A stretch of 64,000 nucleotides of DNA from Hygrophila difformis. Its lineage: Eukaryota > Streptophyta > Magnoliopsida > Lamiales > Acanthaceae. The position numbers and the translations under genes were made by a program. The stretch covers positions 20,191,468-20,255,467 of the forward strand of contig JAOANR010000001.1 of assembly GCA_030278955.1 (NCBI GenBank). The letters are read 5' to 3'. Positions within the stretch are counted from its first letter, which is position 1, and every line of letters begins with the position of its first letter. The notes beneath the pieces were generated by a model, which did not search any database, was not told the DNA's origin, and was given only the letters and a program-made list of their open reading frames with translations. Of the stretch, positions 1 through 10,967 are shown one piece after another.

Positions 1-1640
1 AGTCAGTGCTCCTAAGAGCATGGGCTCTGCATATTCAATCCATTTGCGTGGCTTCAAAAATTTCATTCTTGTTATATTGGGATAATACAATCAAAATTAC
101 AAGTATTAAACTCTCTTGATTGCAGTGTTTAATGGAATGATACTTCTCACTTGGATAGGTATACAAATCAATCATTATTGTTAATTTTTTTTCTTGAATA
201 TATGTATAGAAAATTTTCATTGGTTTAATTCTTGAATTCAAGTATGATATGATCATTAATTAATCAAAGTAGAGCCTCACTTATAGTAGAATCGGAAATT
301 TCACTCACTCTCAAAGTTGGCGTTTAAACAATACTCATAATCAAATTCAAATAAATTCTCCCATAAGCTTGCAATTAGACCAACTCGCCTCCTGCTCATT
401 TCCTCAAATCGAGATCCCGAGGTCTTATTCAAGGGTTATAACGGGGCATACGGTTGTAACATTGGTATGGAAGGGAATTATTAGGCTAAAAAGTGACATG
501 AATTCATTCCATTATAACTTGGCATGTTTTTATTTAAAATCTATGATCATCAATAATTCTTTCTTTCTTTTGTTTTTCTTTTCTATTGCATGACATTAGA
601 CTTTGTCTAATTTGCTTTGTCAATTGCAATTTATTTCTGTTGAATGAATCTCAACACACACATTTTTTTTTGATCGGTTTAAGAGTACCGATTGGTATTT
701 TTGATGATCATAAACTATAATGCCTTGATGGAATTGATTCGTGTACACTTGGGTTTGATTTTCTTGGTCTTTTTATAAGGTTGGGAATAGTATAGTGGTT
801 TCAAAGAAAAATTAGGCTTAAAGGCTCAACTTGGTTAATCCTAAAGGGAAAATATTTTTGGGTTTGGAATTCAAAAGAAGGCCAAAATTTTGGGTTTTCT
901 ATGTGCCTCGATCATGTACTTGATTTCGGGAATATGGCATGGTCTTGAATCGGTCCCAATTGCAAGTTCTAGTGTCCTTTAATCGAATTGATTTTCACAC
1001 GACAAAGAAATATTGAGTAGAAATGACTCGGCTCAGATCTCACATGGACGGTTTGATCATGTCACACCATTATTCTTAAATTTAGCCTTTGAAAAATTCT
1101 TGCAAATTATTCAATCAAATTCTCAACATGAAAATTTTGTTTTTCTTCCAAGTGATCATATCATTGGATTTTTATAGCTCAAAACCTCAAGAATTTATAT
1201 CATGCATATTTTTAATTGTTTTATCCCAATTTAATAGTTTGAAAATTTCATCCTTAGCCTAAATTCAACACGTGAATTTAGGTGACAGATTTATGCTCGT
1301 TTTATGCTGGTTATTTAATTGAAAGCAGTAAAAAGACACTATGAACATGCAAGCATGTCACAGCTTTGTTTTTGACGTGACAGTCACTTATTCGTCTTGG
1401 ACTGCCACACATCTTTTTCAAAAATATTTGAGAATTCAAGACGAAATTCTCTTTGTGGAAAGCAATAAATACTAGCTTCCAAAATACACTTCGGACCATC
1501 ATAATTAACAGCTTCAAGGTTCGTTATACATCACACGACCTTAATCACTGTGCTTCACCAATACATTAATTACAGGAGATGCTATACACTTGGGTAAAGT
1601 TAGCATTAAAAAGCAGTCAAAAGATCTCCTAAATAAAGTT
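1..1640. other. AT-rich flank, no gene recognised
   Basis: I see no supported gene, RNA or element terminus here. Short ORFs in this stretch have no recognisable motif. The part nearest 1640 would be the 3' flank of the F-box ORF on the minus strand. Confidence 0.5.
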
Positions 1641-1702
1641 CCAGTTAGCCCAGTCAAAAGTGAATCTCTACAGATTCAGTCCACCTTCAGCATCCTTCTC
1701 TT

Positions 1703-2509
1703 CTAACCCTGAAACAAGATCCTGCTCCAGTGGACGAAGTTTGTTAGGCTGCAGGGCACGCAGCAATCACCCTCGTCTGCTTCGCCATTCTCCAGCACTC
1801 TTGAGCAGTAAACTCTGGGTCCTTGGTTGCCAAACAGGTCAGGAGTCTCCAGGCTATCAGCCAGCCATGCAAAGACATTGGTCCCCACATATGTCATGAC
1901 TGATTTATCAGTCACTATCCTGTTTATCATTGCCACCCCCTGCTGGACCTGTTCGTTGTCCACCTTGCTGAGCAGCATGTACCCCCTGACAAAGATTGAG
2001 GCTTTATGATTGTCCTCAATCCCTTCCGTCAGTAGTTCGCAGGCTTGACCCTCGTCCCCCGCTCTAAATGCTTGCAGAGCTGGGATGAGCTGGAGGTTGA
2101 AGTTCCCAGCTTCCTCACACTTTAGCAGGAGTTCCTCTTTCTGCTCTTCGACTCCCTGCTGCCACATCTTCACGATGGTGGTCTCCAGCTCGCACCTTTT
2201 GTAGACAATGGGAAGATCTCCCGCATCCCTGAGTTTCTTGCATGCCTCCCTGACAGTGAACACCTTTTTGATGTCGTCCTCTCCGATGCGAGAGAGGATC
2301 TCCCCCAAGAGTTCCACCGGAAGGTCCAGCAGCTCAGTTCTTCCTTCTTGATCTTGATTCGGGTCTGCGGGAATGATGCCTCTGGAAAGACATGGAGTAG
2401 TAAACAAGTCTGATACCAGTAGTCTCACTCCTTCAGCTAGTTCTAAACATAGGTCGCTGAATGAGAGAGTTGGAACTATTTTTAGCAAATTTTTGATAAA
2501 CATATCCAA
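1703..2509 (-). CDS. F-box protein, At2g35280-like
   Basis: The ORF encodes 268 residues. An F-box lies at about residues 58-105: it has LPVELLGEILSRIGEDDI, then a Cys/Lys-rich helix (REACKKLRDAG), as in plant F-box proteins of the At2g35280 type, which are thought to act as SKP1-CUL1 ubiquitin-ligase adaptors. After it comes a helical region (about 115-210) resembling the single TPR/Sel1-like repeat of that family (EAGNFNLQLIPALQAFRAGDEGQACELL). The last 30 residues look unnatural. Another minus frame stays open to a stop at 1668-1670 with an acidic, more protein-like tail, so a frameshift near 1740 is possible. The start sits about 20 bases downstream of a transposon-associated hairpin (2527-2557), so this may be a relict, a captured copy or a gene whose 5' part was replaced. 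The F-box call is firm; expression is unknown. Confidence 0.7.
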   Translation of the reverse strand: MDMFIKNLLKIVPTLSFSDLCLELAEGVRLLVSDLFTTPCLSRGIIPADPNQDQEGRTELLDLPVELLGEILSRIGEDDIKKVFTVREACKKLRDAGDLPIVYKRCELETTIVKMWQQGVEEQKEELLLKCEEAGNFNLQLIPALQAFRAGDEGQACELLTEGIEDNHKASIFVRGYMLLSKVDNEQVQQGVAMINRIVTDKSVMTYVGTNVFAWLADSLETPDLFGNQGPRVYCSRVLENGEADEGDCCVPCSLTNFVHWSRILFQG

Positions 2510-2526
2510 GTTGGAAAATCAACATC

Positions 2527-2557
2527 CTCACATTTTGAGCTAAGCTCTAAATGTGAG
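2527..2557 (-). repeat. Hairpin plus purine tract, Athila-like 3' junction
   Basis: The arms CTCACATTTTGAGC and GCTCTAAATGTGAG can pair around a 3-base loop with one internal mismatch. On the minus strand the hairpin runs straight into GTGAGGATGTTGAT. The same arrangement recurs at 5070, 7222 and 7718, and with other stem sequences at 15848 and 17077. I read it as the end of an internal domain followed by an LTR start (TGTTGAT). Confidence 0.6.
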
Positions 2558-3900
2558 TTAATTGGTTTTTACTTGAATTTATTAGATAAAAAGACATAGA
2601 GTTGAATTTTTAAATCCAACTCTTATTGCAGCAAAATAGAGAGAGAGGTGAGAGAAATAAGGATCTGGGAACCTTACAAAATTTTTCTTAGACTATAAAT
2701 AGTCTAAAAGGGTTTTGGAGTGGTCAAAGGACCAAAAAGTAAAATCTCATAGGCTATTAAGCCTACGAAAGATATTTGGATTTTTATCACTTAAAAAGTG
2801 ATTTAAATCATGTGAAATAGGTAGCAAGATGATGAATGGTGAGGAACAAATGCACATGACAAATTATGCAATCACTAGCATGTAGTAATGGATCATGGAG
2901 AATAAAAATAAAATAGACATGCACATACACAAAAAGGTCATTTTTGGATTTTTATGAGAAGTGTTGACTTGTTTATTTAATAAAATTGGGGGTGTGAGTG
3001 GTCCCCCATTTGTATTTTGTTTTGGGAAATGGGTGTTAAAGAATGAAACAAGATGTTCCATTTGAATATTCCCCATTTAGCCCAAAATAATAAGCATAAG
3101 TCAAACACTTTAAAAGAAAAGAACATTCTACCACTTTTTGTCTTTTTAGACATAAATGCCATGCCAAAAGTGTTGGAAAAATTTTGGCATGGTTTTGTCT
3201 ATAATACCATGTTTCCCGTATGTGCAAACATCAACTTTCGAGTTGAGATATCAACTTTCGAGTTGAGTTTGCAATTTGTGGTTAACATGTACCCGACAAA
3301 AACATTTATTGACAAAATACACAAAACACAGTACATGCATAAATGAAAACAAAACACAGACAATCCATTCATACCATGATCATGCAAAAATTAGCCCATT
3401 AAATCATGTTCCAAGAACATAGATACGACAGTACCATCAACATGCATATCCAATCAACATTATCACATAACCAGTAAAATAACACAGTGATTGTAAAGAA
3501 AAGACAAACCACTGTGTTTTCCATTTTCACAGATTTTTAACCCCAAACACAGTTAACCAAATATGTACACAGACAACAAAAACAGAACAACAAAACCACA
3601 TAATGAACAAAAACATGATTTTTGAGGGTTTTGCAACCCTCATTTTCGAAATAAGACATCCCCAACACCACAGAAAACTAAAGGATCACAACAATGGCAG
3701 TTTCGAACATAAACACAAAACCCTAGGTTTTGCCTATTGTGTTCTATCCTATTTCCGACCATGCCCACTATACTCCGACTACATTCCGACCATCCCCAAC
3801 TTGAAAACAGGCTTCATTTCCTTCCCCATTACCAATTTCGCAAAAACATGGAAGAACAACACTGGAAATCGCGAAAACAGGGTGTGAAATCGAAATAGGA
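2558..3900. other. AT-rich, probably Athila-like LTR R-U5 or flank; no gene
   Basis: No protein motif is visible. Two adjacent copies of a 16-base hairpin occur at 3231-3246 and 3251-3266 (arms TCAACT and AGTTGA, loop TTCG). The region lies downstream, on the minus strand, of the LTR promoter near 4090, so it may be transcribed leader. Its left boundary could not be fixed. Confidence 0.35.
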
Positions 3901-5064
3901 AACTTACCCGACACTCCCAGTAGGATTAGACGAAGAAGACGCCATTTTCAAACACTTTGAATGGAGTTGATCAAAGGAAAGCTCTGGCTCGAGCTTTGGT
4001 TTCACGAGGGAGACGAAGTTCGCGAGAGGGAATACGGGGGAAAATATCGAAGTGCGAGGAGTGAAAGTGAGGGAAAAGAGGGGGAAAAAGGAATATAAAG
4101 GGGTAGGAGATTGGGCTAATTCGGTCTAGTGGAGACCGAACCATCAATTCGGTCTAGACCGAATTGATGTGGTCTCCAGGTGTTTGTGAGAGATTCGGTC
4201 TCTTAGGCCAATTCGGTCTAGACCGAATTGGCATAGAGACCGAATTGGAAGGGGAAGCAAACACACTCTTACTGTAATGCAGTCTTTTAAAGTCAATTCG
4301 GTCTAGAGACCGAATTACAGCAAGAAGACCGAATCTGGTTACTTAGGAAAACTAAAGGGGGATGCTTTTGTGAGGTAATTCGATCTATATGGGCAATTTG
4401 GTCTACACCGAATTGCCTTATAGATCGAATTGCTCACTTGCATAAATAAAACTAAGGAATCACAAATGCCTTTTGTAGATCAATTCGATCTATTCAAAAT
4501 CAATTCGGTCTAGGCCGAATTGCCATAGATCGAATTGCTACTTGGCCAAATTTACACAAGGATGGAGGATGTGTCTTGGGGAAGCCAATTCGGTCTCTAG
4601 GGCCAATTCGGTGTAGACCGAATTAGCTTGGAGATCGAATTGGTTAAAATTTCCAAGGCACACTTTAAATGCGATCTGTTTCAAACAATTCGATTTAAAC
4701 CGAATTGATTTGAGATACAAAATAGATCGCATTCAACACTTAGAAATTTTGAAAATTTTCAAATTTCAAATTTTCTGAAATTATGGATTTTCTTAAAAAT
4801 TAACACACTGAAAGCACACATTAAAACAAAAATATTACTCTATTATAAATTGCTTGCATAAATTAGGTTGGATTAACACCATTATTTCATGGATTTATTC
4901 CGGATTTTAAATTTCTCTAAATTCCGAAATTACTTTCCATTAAATTTGGTATTAATCTAACTGGGAACCTGGTTTTCAAAGCTTTATCCTTCTTTTCGTT
5001 GGTTCCATGAATTCCTGTAAGGCAAACATAAGAAAAATTATTAGATTTTCTCCAAATATCAACA
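3901..5064 (-). mobile_element. Athila-like LTR, copy 1 (U3 and start of R)
   Basis: The right end is the LTR 5' terminus: on the minus strand TGTTGATAT follows a purine tract. A second copy lies at 6188-7220, with matching internal order: AGGTTGGATTA inverted motif, inverted-repeat array, TATA-like box, then a purine-rich promoter-proximal stretch. The TATA-like sequence is at 4092-4099. About 150 bases downstream is an ATG (3943-3945) opening MASSSSNPTGSV, which runs into a consensus 5' splice site (GTAAGTT, 3901-3907). This may be a small spliced leader exon. The left boundary is not determined. Confidence 0.6.
4131..4730 (-). repeat. Array of two-tier inverted repeats in U3
   Basis: Seven units of about 45-60 bases each have an inner palindrome built on AATTCGGTCTAGACCGAATT and an outer pair of arms that differs from unit to unit while keeping complementarity. 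Unit spans and outer arms: 4131-4177 GGAGACC/GGTCTCC; 4193-4245 ATTCGGTCTC/GAGACCGAAT; about 4290-4330 inner palindrome only; 4377-4431 AATTCGATCTATA/TATAGATCGAATT; 4481-4537 CAATTCGATCTAT/ATAGATCGAATTG; 4585-4643 CCAATTCGGTCTC/GAGATCGAATTGG; 4671-4730 GCGATCT/AGATCGC. The array ends about 35 bases upstream of the TATA-like box. Confidence 0.85.
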
Positions 5065-5069
5065 TCCTC

Positions 5070-5097
5070 ACATTTAGAGTCTTAGTACTCTAAATGT
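5070..5097 (-). repeat. Hairpin plus purine tract before LTR copy 1
   Basis: The arms ACATTTAGAGT (5070-5080) and ACTCTAAATGT (5087-5097) form an 11-bp stem with a 6-base loop. They are followed on the minus strand by GAGGA and the LTR start. It lies 80 bases after the integrase remnant stop, which is where an element's polypurine tract is expected. Confidence 0.7.
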
Positions 5098-5177
5098 TTA
5101 GTTGATTTTTGGATACTTATCGTTCGAGACGAATAAACACATAATAAATAGTTATATAGATGTATAGATATAAATAT

Positions 5178-6185
5178 TTATTGAGCATAGGCCGGCTCCG
5201 ATGTCATTTGGACTTCCTTTCCGGGGTCGAGCTGCCCCAGATACTCCTTCAACCTGTGTCCATTCACCACCAGCTCTCCTTTGTTAGTTCGAATCCTGAC
5301 AGCTCCACTTTCAAACACGTGCACCACTTCGTATGGCCCTTCCCATCTGGATTTAAGCTTTCCGGGGAACAGCTTTAACCTAGAATTGAATAACAAGACA
5401 TTTTGGCCAACATAGAAGTGTTTAGACTTTATGCGACGATCGTGTAACTTCTGGGTCCGCTCTTTGTAAATCCTCGAGCTTTCATAAGCTTGCGCACGTA
5501 TTTCCTCAATTTCATTGAGGTCCAACTTGCGTTTACTCTGAGCAACTCGTGGGTCAAAATTAAGCGTTTTTTACGGCCCAGTAAGCCTTGTGCTCTAGTT
5601 CTACAGGCAAATGACAAGCTTTTCCAAAGATAAGCCTGTATGGGGACATCCCAATGGGAGTCTTGAACGCAGTGCGGTATGCCCATAGAGCATCATTGAG
5701 TCTACGTGACAAATCTTTGTGGGTTATCCCCACAGTGGCTTTGAGTATGTGTTTGATTTCGCGGTTAGATACCTCGACTTGGCCACTGGTTTGGGGATGA
5801 TAAGGCGTGCCGATCTTGTGGAGAATCCCACTTCTGCTCATGAGATTTGCAAAAGCTTTGTTGACAAAGTGGGTTCCTCCATCAGATATGATTACCCTAG
5901 GTACACCAAATCTATTGAAGATGTTATTTTTCAAAAATTTGATGACTTGGTGACCATCGTTGGTTGGCAGCGCAACCGCCTCGTCCCACTTGGACACGTA
6001 ATCAACAGCTACCAAGATGTAGTGATTCCCATCAGATGTCGGAAATGGTCCCATGAAGTCAATACCCCATACGTCGAAAATCTCAAGGATGAGAATTCCT
6101 TTTTGAGGCATTTCATCCCTCTTGGAGATATTTCCTAATCTTTGGAATCTGTCGCAAGCCTTAACAAACGCCTTGCAATCCTCGT
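5178..6185 (-). pseudogene. Athila-like integrase remnant
   Basis: Starting near 6185 the translation shows the end of the zinc-binding domain (a [21 protein letters not shown] run), then the catalytic core with [10 protein letters not shown], an Asp in IISDGGTHF and Glu in [18 protein letters not shown], which are the D,D,E residues of a retroviral-type integrase. The C-terminal domain ([16 protein letters not shown], near 5300) is in another frame, so there is a frameshift at about 5525-5560. The motif wording matches Athila-lineage Ty3/gypsy integrases, and no chromodomain follows. RT and RNase H are missing: the 5' side joins abruptly to LTR sequence at about 6188. The fragment cannot make an active integrase. 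Confidence 0.85.
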
Positions 6186-6289
6186 AGTTCTGGTTTCGCG
6201 AGGAAGGCGAACGGTTCGTGAAAAGAGAGAAACTGGGAAAAAGTTCGAAGTGTGGGAAAGTGAAAATGAGAAGGAAGAGGGGGAAAGGG

Positions 6290-6297
6290 TATATATA
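6290..6297 (-). promoter_or_regulatory. TATA box of LTR copy 2
   Basis: On the minus strand the sequence is CCCTATATATACCC, directly downstream of the inverted-repeat array. Transcription would start about 30 bases to the left. Confidence 0.55.
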
Positions 6298-6315
6298 GGG
6301 TGTGGGACAGGAGGT

Positions 6316-6871
6316 AATTCAATCTATTGGAGACCAAATCATCAATTCCGTCTAGACCGAATTGATGGACCGAATTGATTCGGTCTAGACCGAATTGATG
6401 GAGTTTCCAATTGTTTGTGAGGGATTCGGTCTCTAAGTCAATTCGGTCTAGACCGAATTGACTTGTAGACCGAATTGAAGGGAAAGGCACAAACAACTCA
6501 CACGCAATGAAGTATTTGAAATCAATTCGGTTTAGACCGAACTGACTCCTAATTCGAATTGGAGTGGGTAGACCGAATTAGACACTTGAGAGAATTCAAG
6601 AATGCTTTAAGTCAATTCGATCTATTTGGGCAATTCGGTCTAAACCGAATTGCCTTGTAGACCGAATTGTTCACTTGCAGGAATGAGTGAAAGAATAAAG
6701 GAATGCCTTTTGTAGATCAATTCGGTTTATTTGAATTCAATTCGGTGTAGATCGAATTGATTAGACCGAATCACTACTTGGCCATATTAACATCGAATGT
6801 GTGCCTTGGAGGATCAATTCGATCTTTCGGGTCAATTCGGTCTAAACCGAATTGGCTTGAGACCGAATTGG
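6316..6871 (-). repeat. Two-tier inverted-repeat array, second copy
   Basis: This has the same organisation as 4131-4730. Inner palindromes on AATTCGGTCTAGACCGAATT are at about 6340-6366, 6379-6398 and 6440-6461. Outer arms such as GGAGACC and its partners flank them. Units are more degraded than in copy 1. Confidence 0.8.
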
Positions 6872-7221
6872 TAAATTACCGAGGCAACACTTAGAAAAAT
6901 TTGAATTTTCAGTTTTTAACATTTTCTCAAATCATGCATTTTCTACAAATTGAACAACTGAGCATGCATATTTACATACAAAAATATTAATCTAAAATTA
7001 AAAATGCTTGCATAAATTAGGTTGGATCAACACTGCTATTTTATGGATTTATTCCGGATTTTAAATTTCTTTAAATTCCAAAACTAATTTCCATTAAATT
7101 CAGTATTAATCCAACCGGGAACCTGGTTTTTTGAAGCTTTATTTTTCTTTTTGGTTGGTCCCACAAATTCCCGCAAGCAACACAAAATAATTTATCGGAT
7201 TTTCTCAAAAATATCAACATC

Positions 7222-7255
7222 CTCACATTTAGAGTCTTAGTACTCTAAATGTGAG
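7222..7255 (-). repeat. Hairpin plus purine tract before LTR copy 2
   Basis: A perfect 14-bp stem, CTCACATTTAGAGT (7222-7235) and ACTCTAAATGTGAG (7242-7255), has a 6-base loop. On the minus strand it is followed by GATGTTGATAT, the LTR start. Confidence 0.7.
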
Positions 7256-7260
7256 TTAAT

Positions 7261-7711
7261 TGATTAATACCCGAATTATTTAATATAATACGCACAAGAT
7301 ATATATATATATAAATATGTAAATGATTTTGACTTGCAGAAATTTTAGGTTGGATTAATTCTGTGCTTGTGAAAATTATTCGATTTCTAAATTTCTTAAA
7401 ATTCCGGATATAATCTTCGGTCAATTATAGAACTAATCCAACCGGGAACCTGTTTAGATGCTCAGTCGGAACAGGGGCGACGGCAAGTGAGATGGTGGCC
7501 GTGGCTTGTCCGATGGTGGTGAGCAAATGGGAGTACGAAGGTCTGCTGCTCCGTTTGTTGTTTCACCAGTGATGAGGGTTTCCTCAGAGCATTGAGGATA
7601 ATGAGGTGGATGGGCGATGGAGCAGCGGTGGAGCTTCCATTTTGGCGGCTCCATGATTCCTGCAAGAAAAAGAAAATACCCACATTTGTTAGGTTTTCTC
7701 CTCAAATCAAC
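7261..7711 (-). mobile_element. Athila-like LTR 5' fragment
   Basis: The AGGTTGGATTA...TAATCCAACCGGGAACCT motif (about 7347-7452) and the LTR-start sequence next to another hairpin match the first few hundred bases of LTR copies 1 and 2. The middle (7460-7660) is GC-richer and different. On the minus strand a ...TTTTTCTTGCAG acceptor-like sequence lies just before an ATG near 7655 that opens a short Pro-rich ORF (about 66 codons) with no recognised domain. Confidence 0.45.
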
Positions 7712-7717
7712 ATCCTC

Positions 7718-7745
7718 ACATTTAGAGTCTTAGTACTCTAAATGT
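7718..7745 (-). repeat. Third copy of the hairpin plus purine tract
   Basis: The arms ACATTTAGAGT and ACTCTAAATGT form an 11-bp stem, followed on the minus strand by GTGAGGATGTTGATTTG. It lies only about 100 bases from the primer-binding site at 7846-7863, so the element between them has almost no internal region. Confidence 0.65.
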
Positions 7746-7845
7746 TTAATTGATTTGAGGGTACTACTCTGTTTTGAAATATATACACAAAACCAACTAT
7801 GATTAATCAGGAGTGTAATTCTCTTAATAAAACGACGCTGTATCC

Positions 7846-7863
7846 TCCCCGGCAACGGCGCCA
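7846..7863 (-). other. Primer-binding site, tRNA-Asp type
   Basis: On the minus strand this reads TGGCGCCGTTGCCGGGGA, the complement of the 3' end of plant tRNA-Asp including CCA. Athila-like elements use this primer. The LTR must lie to the right, beginning at 7864 with TG on the plus strand. Confidence 0.8.
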
Positions 7864-10620
7864 TGAAACTTTTGACAATTTCCCACTATATGAGTATTTT
7901 CTAAAAGAGTATAATCCCGGTTTAATTTTATTTAATGAAACCAATTATGAAGATGGAGTAGGGATTAGGGATATGCTTATAGGTTGTCACGTTTGTATAT
8001 ACTCATGTAGGAAACTGTGGCCCGAAAGCGCACGGTGTCAAAAATTGCAGTAATTTATAGTAAGACAGGATCGTTCACTGGAGGATGTGCGATAGAAGCA
8101 GGGCCAACGTCGTTTACTAAGATTTTTCACTCAGTTACTCGTTTCAGGTTTTGCATTGGTTTCTAAAGCTACTTGACAATAATTTAAGCTAGACTATGAA
8201 AGCAATTAAAATTATTCTACAAAGCATGGTAAATTTAATCTAGAAAACAATCAAATCTATTCTACAAAAGCAGATAAAATATTCTAAGAAAGCAATAGAA
8301 TCATTCTAAGAAAGCATGTAAAATTATGCTACACTACACTAGAAAGCAGATTTAAAATGTGACAGAAGGGACATGGAGATAATAATAAAGATTGGATAAG
8401 ATTCAGATGAAACACAATTAAACTTCCATTTTAATACACAGATCTTTGTTTAGGAAAATCCATCAGTTAGCTAACTCTCATGCTTTCTATGCTGTGTTCC
8501 CTTTAATAGACAGGTACTTATAGTAAGAATTTACATGCCCTTAAGAAATCAAAATCTAAGATACCACAGACTCATAACTCCCTTCACAGGCCTTGTGAAG
8601 CTACATTAATTATCTATGTTGGAAAAGCAATACCTAACACCTCATTAGTTGAAGTGTCAAGTACTCCTATCATTCCCCCGGTCACACCCAAAGTTTCAAA
8701 TCGAGTCCCGAACCATTCCATAACTCTTAAACTTTACAAACGGCGGCCAACCTCTAATTCTCCCGAGTGACCTCTATAAAAGCATTTAAAAGAAAGCAGT
8801 AAAGAAAGCAGTAAAGAAAACATTTAAAATCCTATCACTCGGAAGCTTTAAAAGTTATCTCATTCCGTTAGTATAAAAGAGCCCCTGGTCTTGGTGACCA
8901 GATGCAGATCAAGAACTCCCCAGATATCAATAAGCCACAGGGCTCACAACATTTGGGTATTTATGAGATACAAACTGAATGAAACAAATCCATAAATGAA
9001 TATGCTCCGGATGTACTCACTCAAGACTCAAATCTAGGCTTTGGCAGAAGAAGATAGCAGTTGAAAGAATACTCAACCCTACCTTAGAAATTAACCAAGG
9101 CCTACATGTTGTTCCTCTAGTATTATTTATCACATCTCATCTACACCCAAGTGGACATTGATTTAATGCGATATCTAATATAAGAGTTCCAACACATAGC
9201 AATTTTGAGAAACCAATTGATATTTGAAAATCATTCCCTACACAAGTACTAAACTCTCAATTAAAACACAGATCCTTTCAGTCTAGATGAGACCTAATCG
9301 CTGATTCTGTTTCTAAGTTCTCAAAATCAACCCCCAGCAGAAGATGAATTAGTCATAACTGTGAAATTATCCCTTACTCAGATCTGGATTTTATAAAGTG
9401 ATTTTTTGTTGGAAATTTATTATGTAGCATCTGATTTAGATCAAGACTTCTGTGTCCAAGGGAAGGATCCCAAAATAATATTGACCACAGTATCTACATA
9501 ATAATATCATGCATACGAGTATAAGAGAAAAGAAGATAAAATACCCCAAAATATATGGTGGGGTTAGACAGAATTTGGTACACAAAGATGGATTAGCCTG
9601 ATATAAGAAGAATTTGGCTAAAATGAGTGCCAGAAATAATTGGGGTTATCCGGATTGCAAATATCTGCCATCCGATTCCCAATTATTCCAGATGGAATGA
9701 TTTTTAGACAGAAAAGAATTCCAAGTGACGGTGACCGCCGTCATTCAGCTCATTTTTGTCTATGAAAGGAGGAAAAACCCACATATTTTCTCGCTGTAAT
9801 ATTTCTCGAATAATGTTGGTCGACATCATTTAATAATACTACAACTTGAATTCAGGTTTTGAAATTAAGATAATAAAAAGAAAACTGTCTGCTTAGGAAT
9901 TGGCTGAGTGGCTAATCGTTATCCCTTTAAAAGGACCTTTTTGCCGGAGCTTCCACCAATCACTAATCAAACCATGCAAAATAACGAGTAATAATTAATA
10001 CACAGAAGACGAACTAATCGTTATCCCGGTGAAGGGACCTTTTTGCCAACATTGATCTTTGATATTCCTTATTACCCATTCATACACACAATAAAAAGAA
10101 AAGATGAAATTAAAAGAATATTTTTGGTATTGTGTGAGTGTTAATCACACAATAATTTAGACACTAATGGGTTGAGATGTGTAATGGATAAAATTAGATG
10201 TAATGGGCCTAAGCCCAATACACCCATGCAACTTACACAATTCAAGAAAATAAAATATTTTTGGGTTTTAAAATAGAGGGAAGAGGTCAATTCGGTCTAC
10301 TGGATAAGGTGCAATATAGACCGAATTGAAGATGCATGAAGAATGAAGTATTACCTTACCCAATTAATCCTTGCAAGGATATGAAACATCATCTAATTCG
10401 AATTGTCAAAGCAATTCGGTCTAAACCGAATTGGACAATCCAAATTGATGAAGTTATTCCCTTACTCAAATTTGGCTAAGGCATTTGCTTCAAAAATGAG
10501 GGTAATTCGAATTGCCAAGTCAATTCGGTCTAGACCGAATTAGCAATTCGAATTGGTGAGAGACAGAAGATAAACCAAGGCATGAAGGGATGGCGTGAAT
10601 ACAATGTGGTCTCCAAAGCC
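7864..10620 (-). mobile_element. Athila-like 5' LTR (U5-R and part of U3), split by solo LTR F
   Basis: The LTR 3' end abuts the primer site at 7863. The stretch to about 10260 holds no ORF with a recognisable domain. A direct repeat of about 34 bases (9912-9945 and 10014-10047) sits in it. A TATA-like TATTTTAAAA lies near 10265 on the minus strand, next to the inverted-repeat array at 10288-10556. The LTR continues after F at 13384. Its far right boundary could not be placed. Confidence 0.5.
10288..10556 (-). repeat. Inverted-repeat array interrupted by solo LTR F
   Basis: Units include arms of CAATTCGGTCTA type around 10288-10330, and inner palindromes near 10415 and 10529 flanked by AATTCGAATTG-type arms. 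This is the same family as the array at 4131-4730. It resumes at 13384-13528. Confidence 0.7.
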
Positions 10621-10967
10621 CATTCTGTAACACCCCGGATTTGATAACCCAGGCCGGGATGTCACCGCCGCAATTCCCTAGTAAGACACGGCTTCCCGAG
10701 CTTGCTAAGGAAATGCAAGGCTTGTGGGTATGAAAAGATTTAAAAACATTTCAAGATTTAGTCCGGAAATTTATAATACTTAACACGATAGTAGTAATCA
10801 TCATGCGCGAAAAGTAAATAAAGGAAGTGCAGCGGAAAGCAAAATCACGGCCAACATGGCCAAATCCTCAGGTTTAACAGACCCGGTAAAAACAGTACGA
10901 TGCAGAAATTTAAAATGTTCATAAATAATTTCCCCCAAGTGCATGCGTATGCGTCACTCGACATACT

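Larger units (their letters stand above)
6188..7220 (-). mobile_element. Athila-like LTR, copy 2
   Basis: This is colinear with 3985-5064. It begins inside the promoter-proximal region at the junction with the integrase remnant and ends at the LTR 5' terminus next to the hairpin at 7222-7255. It has the same array type and a better TATA box. The R-U5 part is missing here, so this is a truncated LTR. Confidence 0.65.

Noticed and set aside
7454..7705. Pro-rich ORF as a captured gene
   Set aside because: An acceptor-like CAG precedes its ATG, but no family is recognisable and it is short. It is mentioned only within the LTR fragment.
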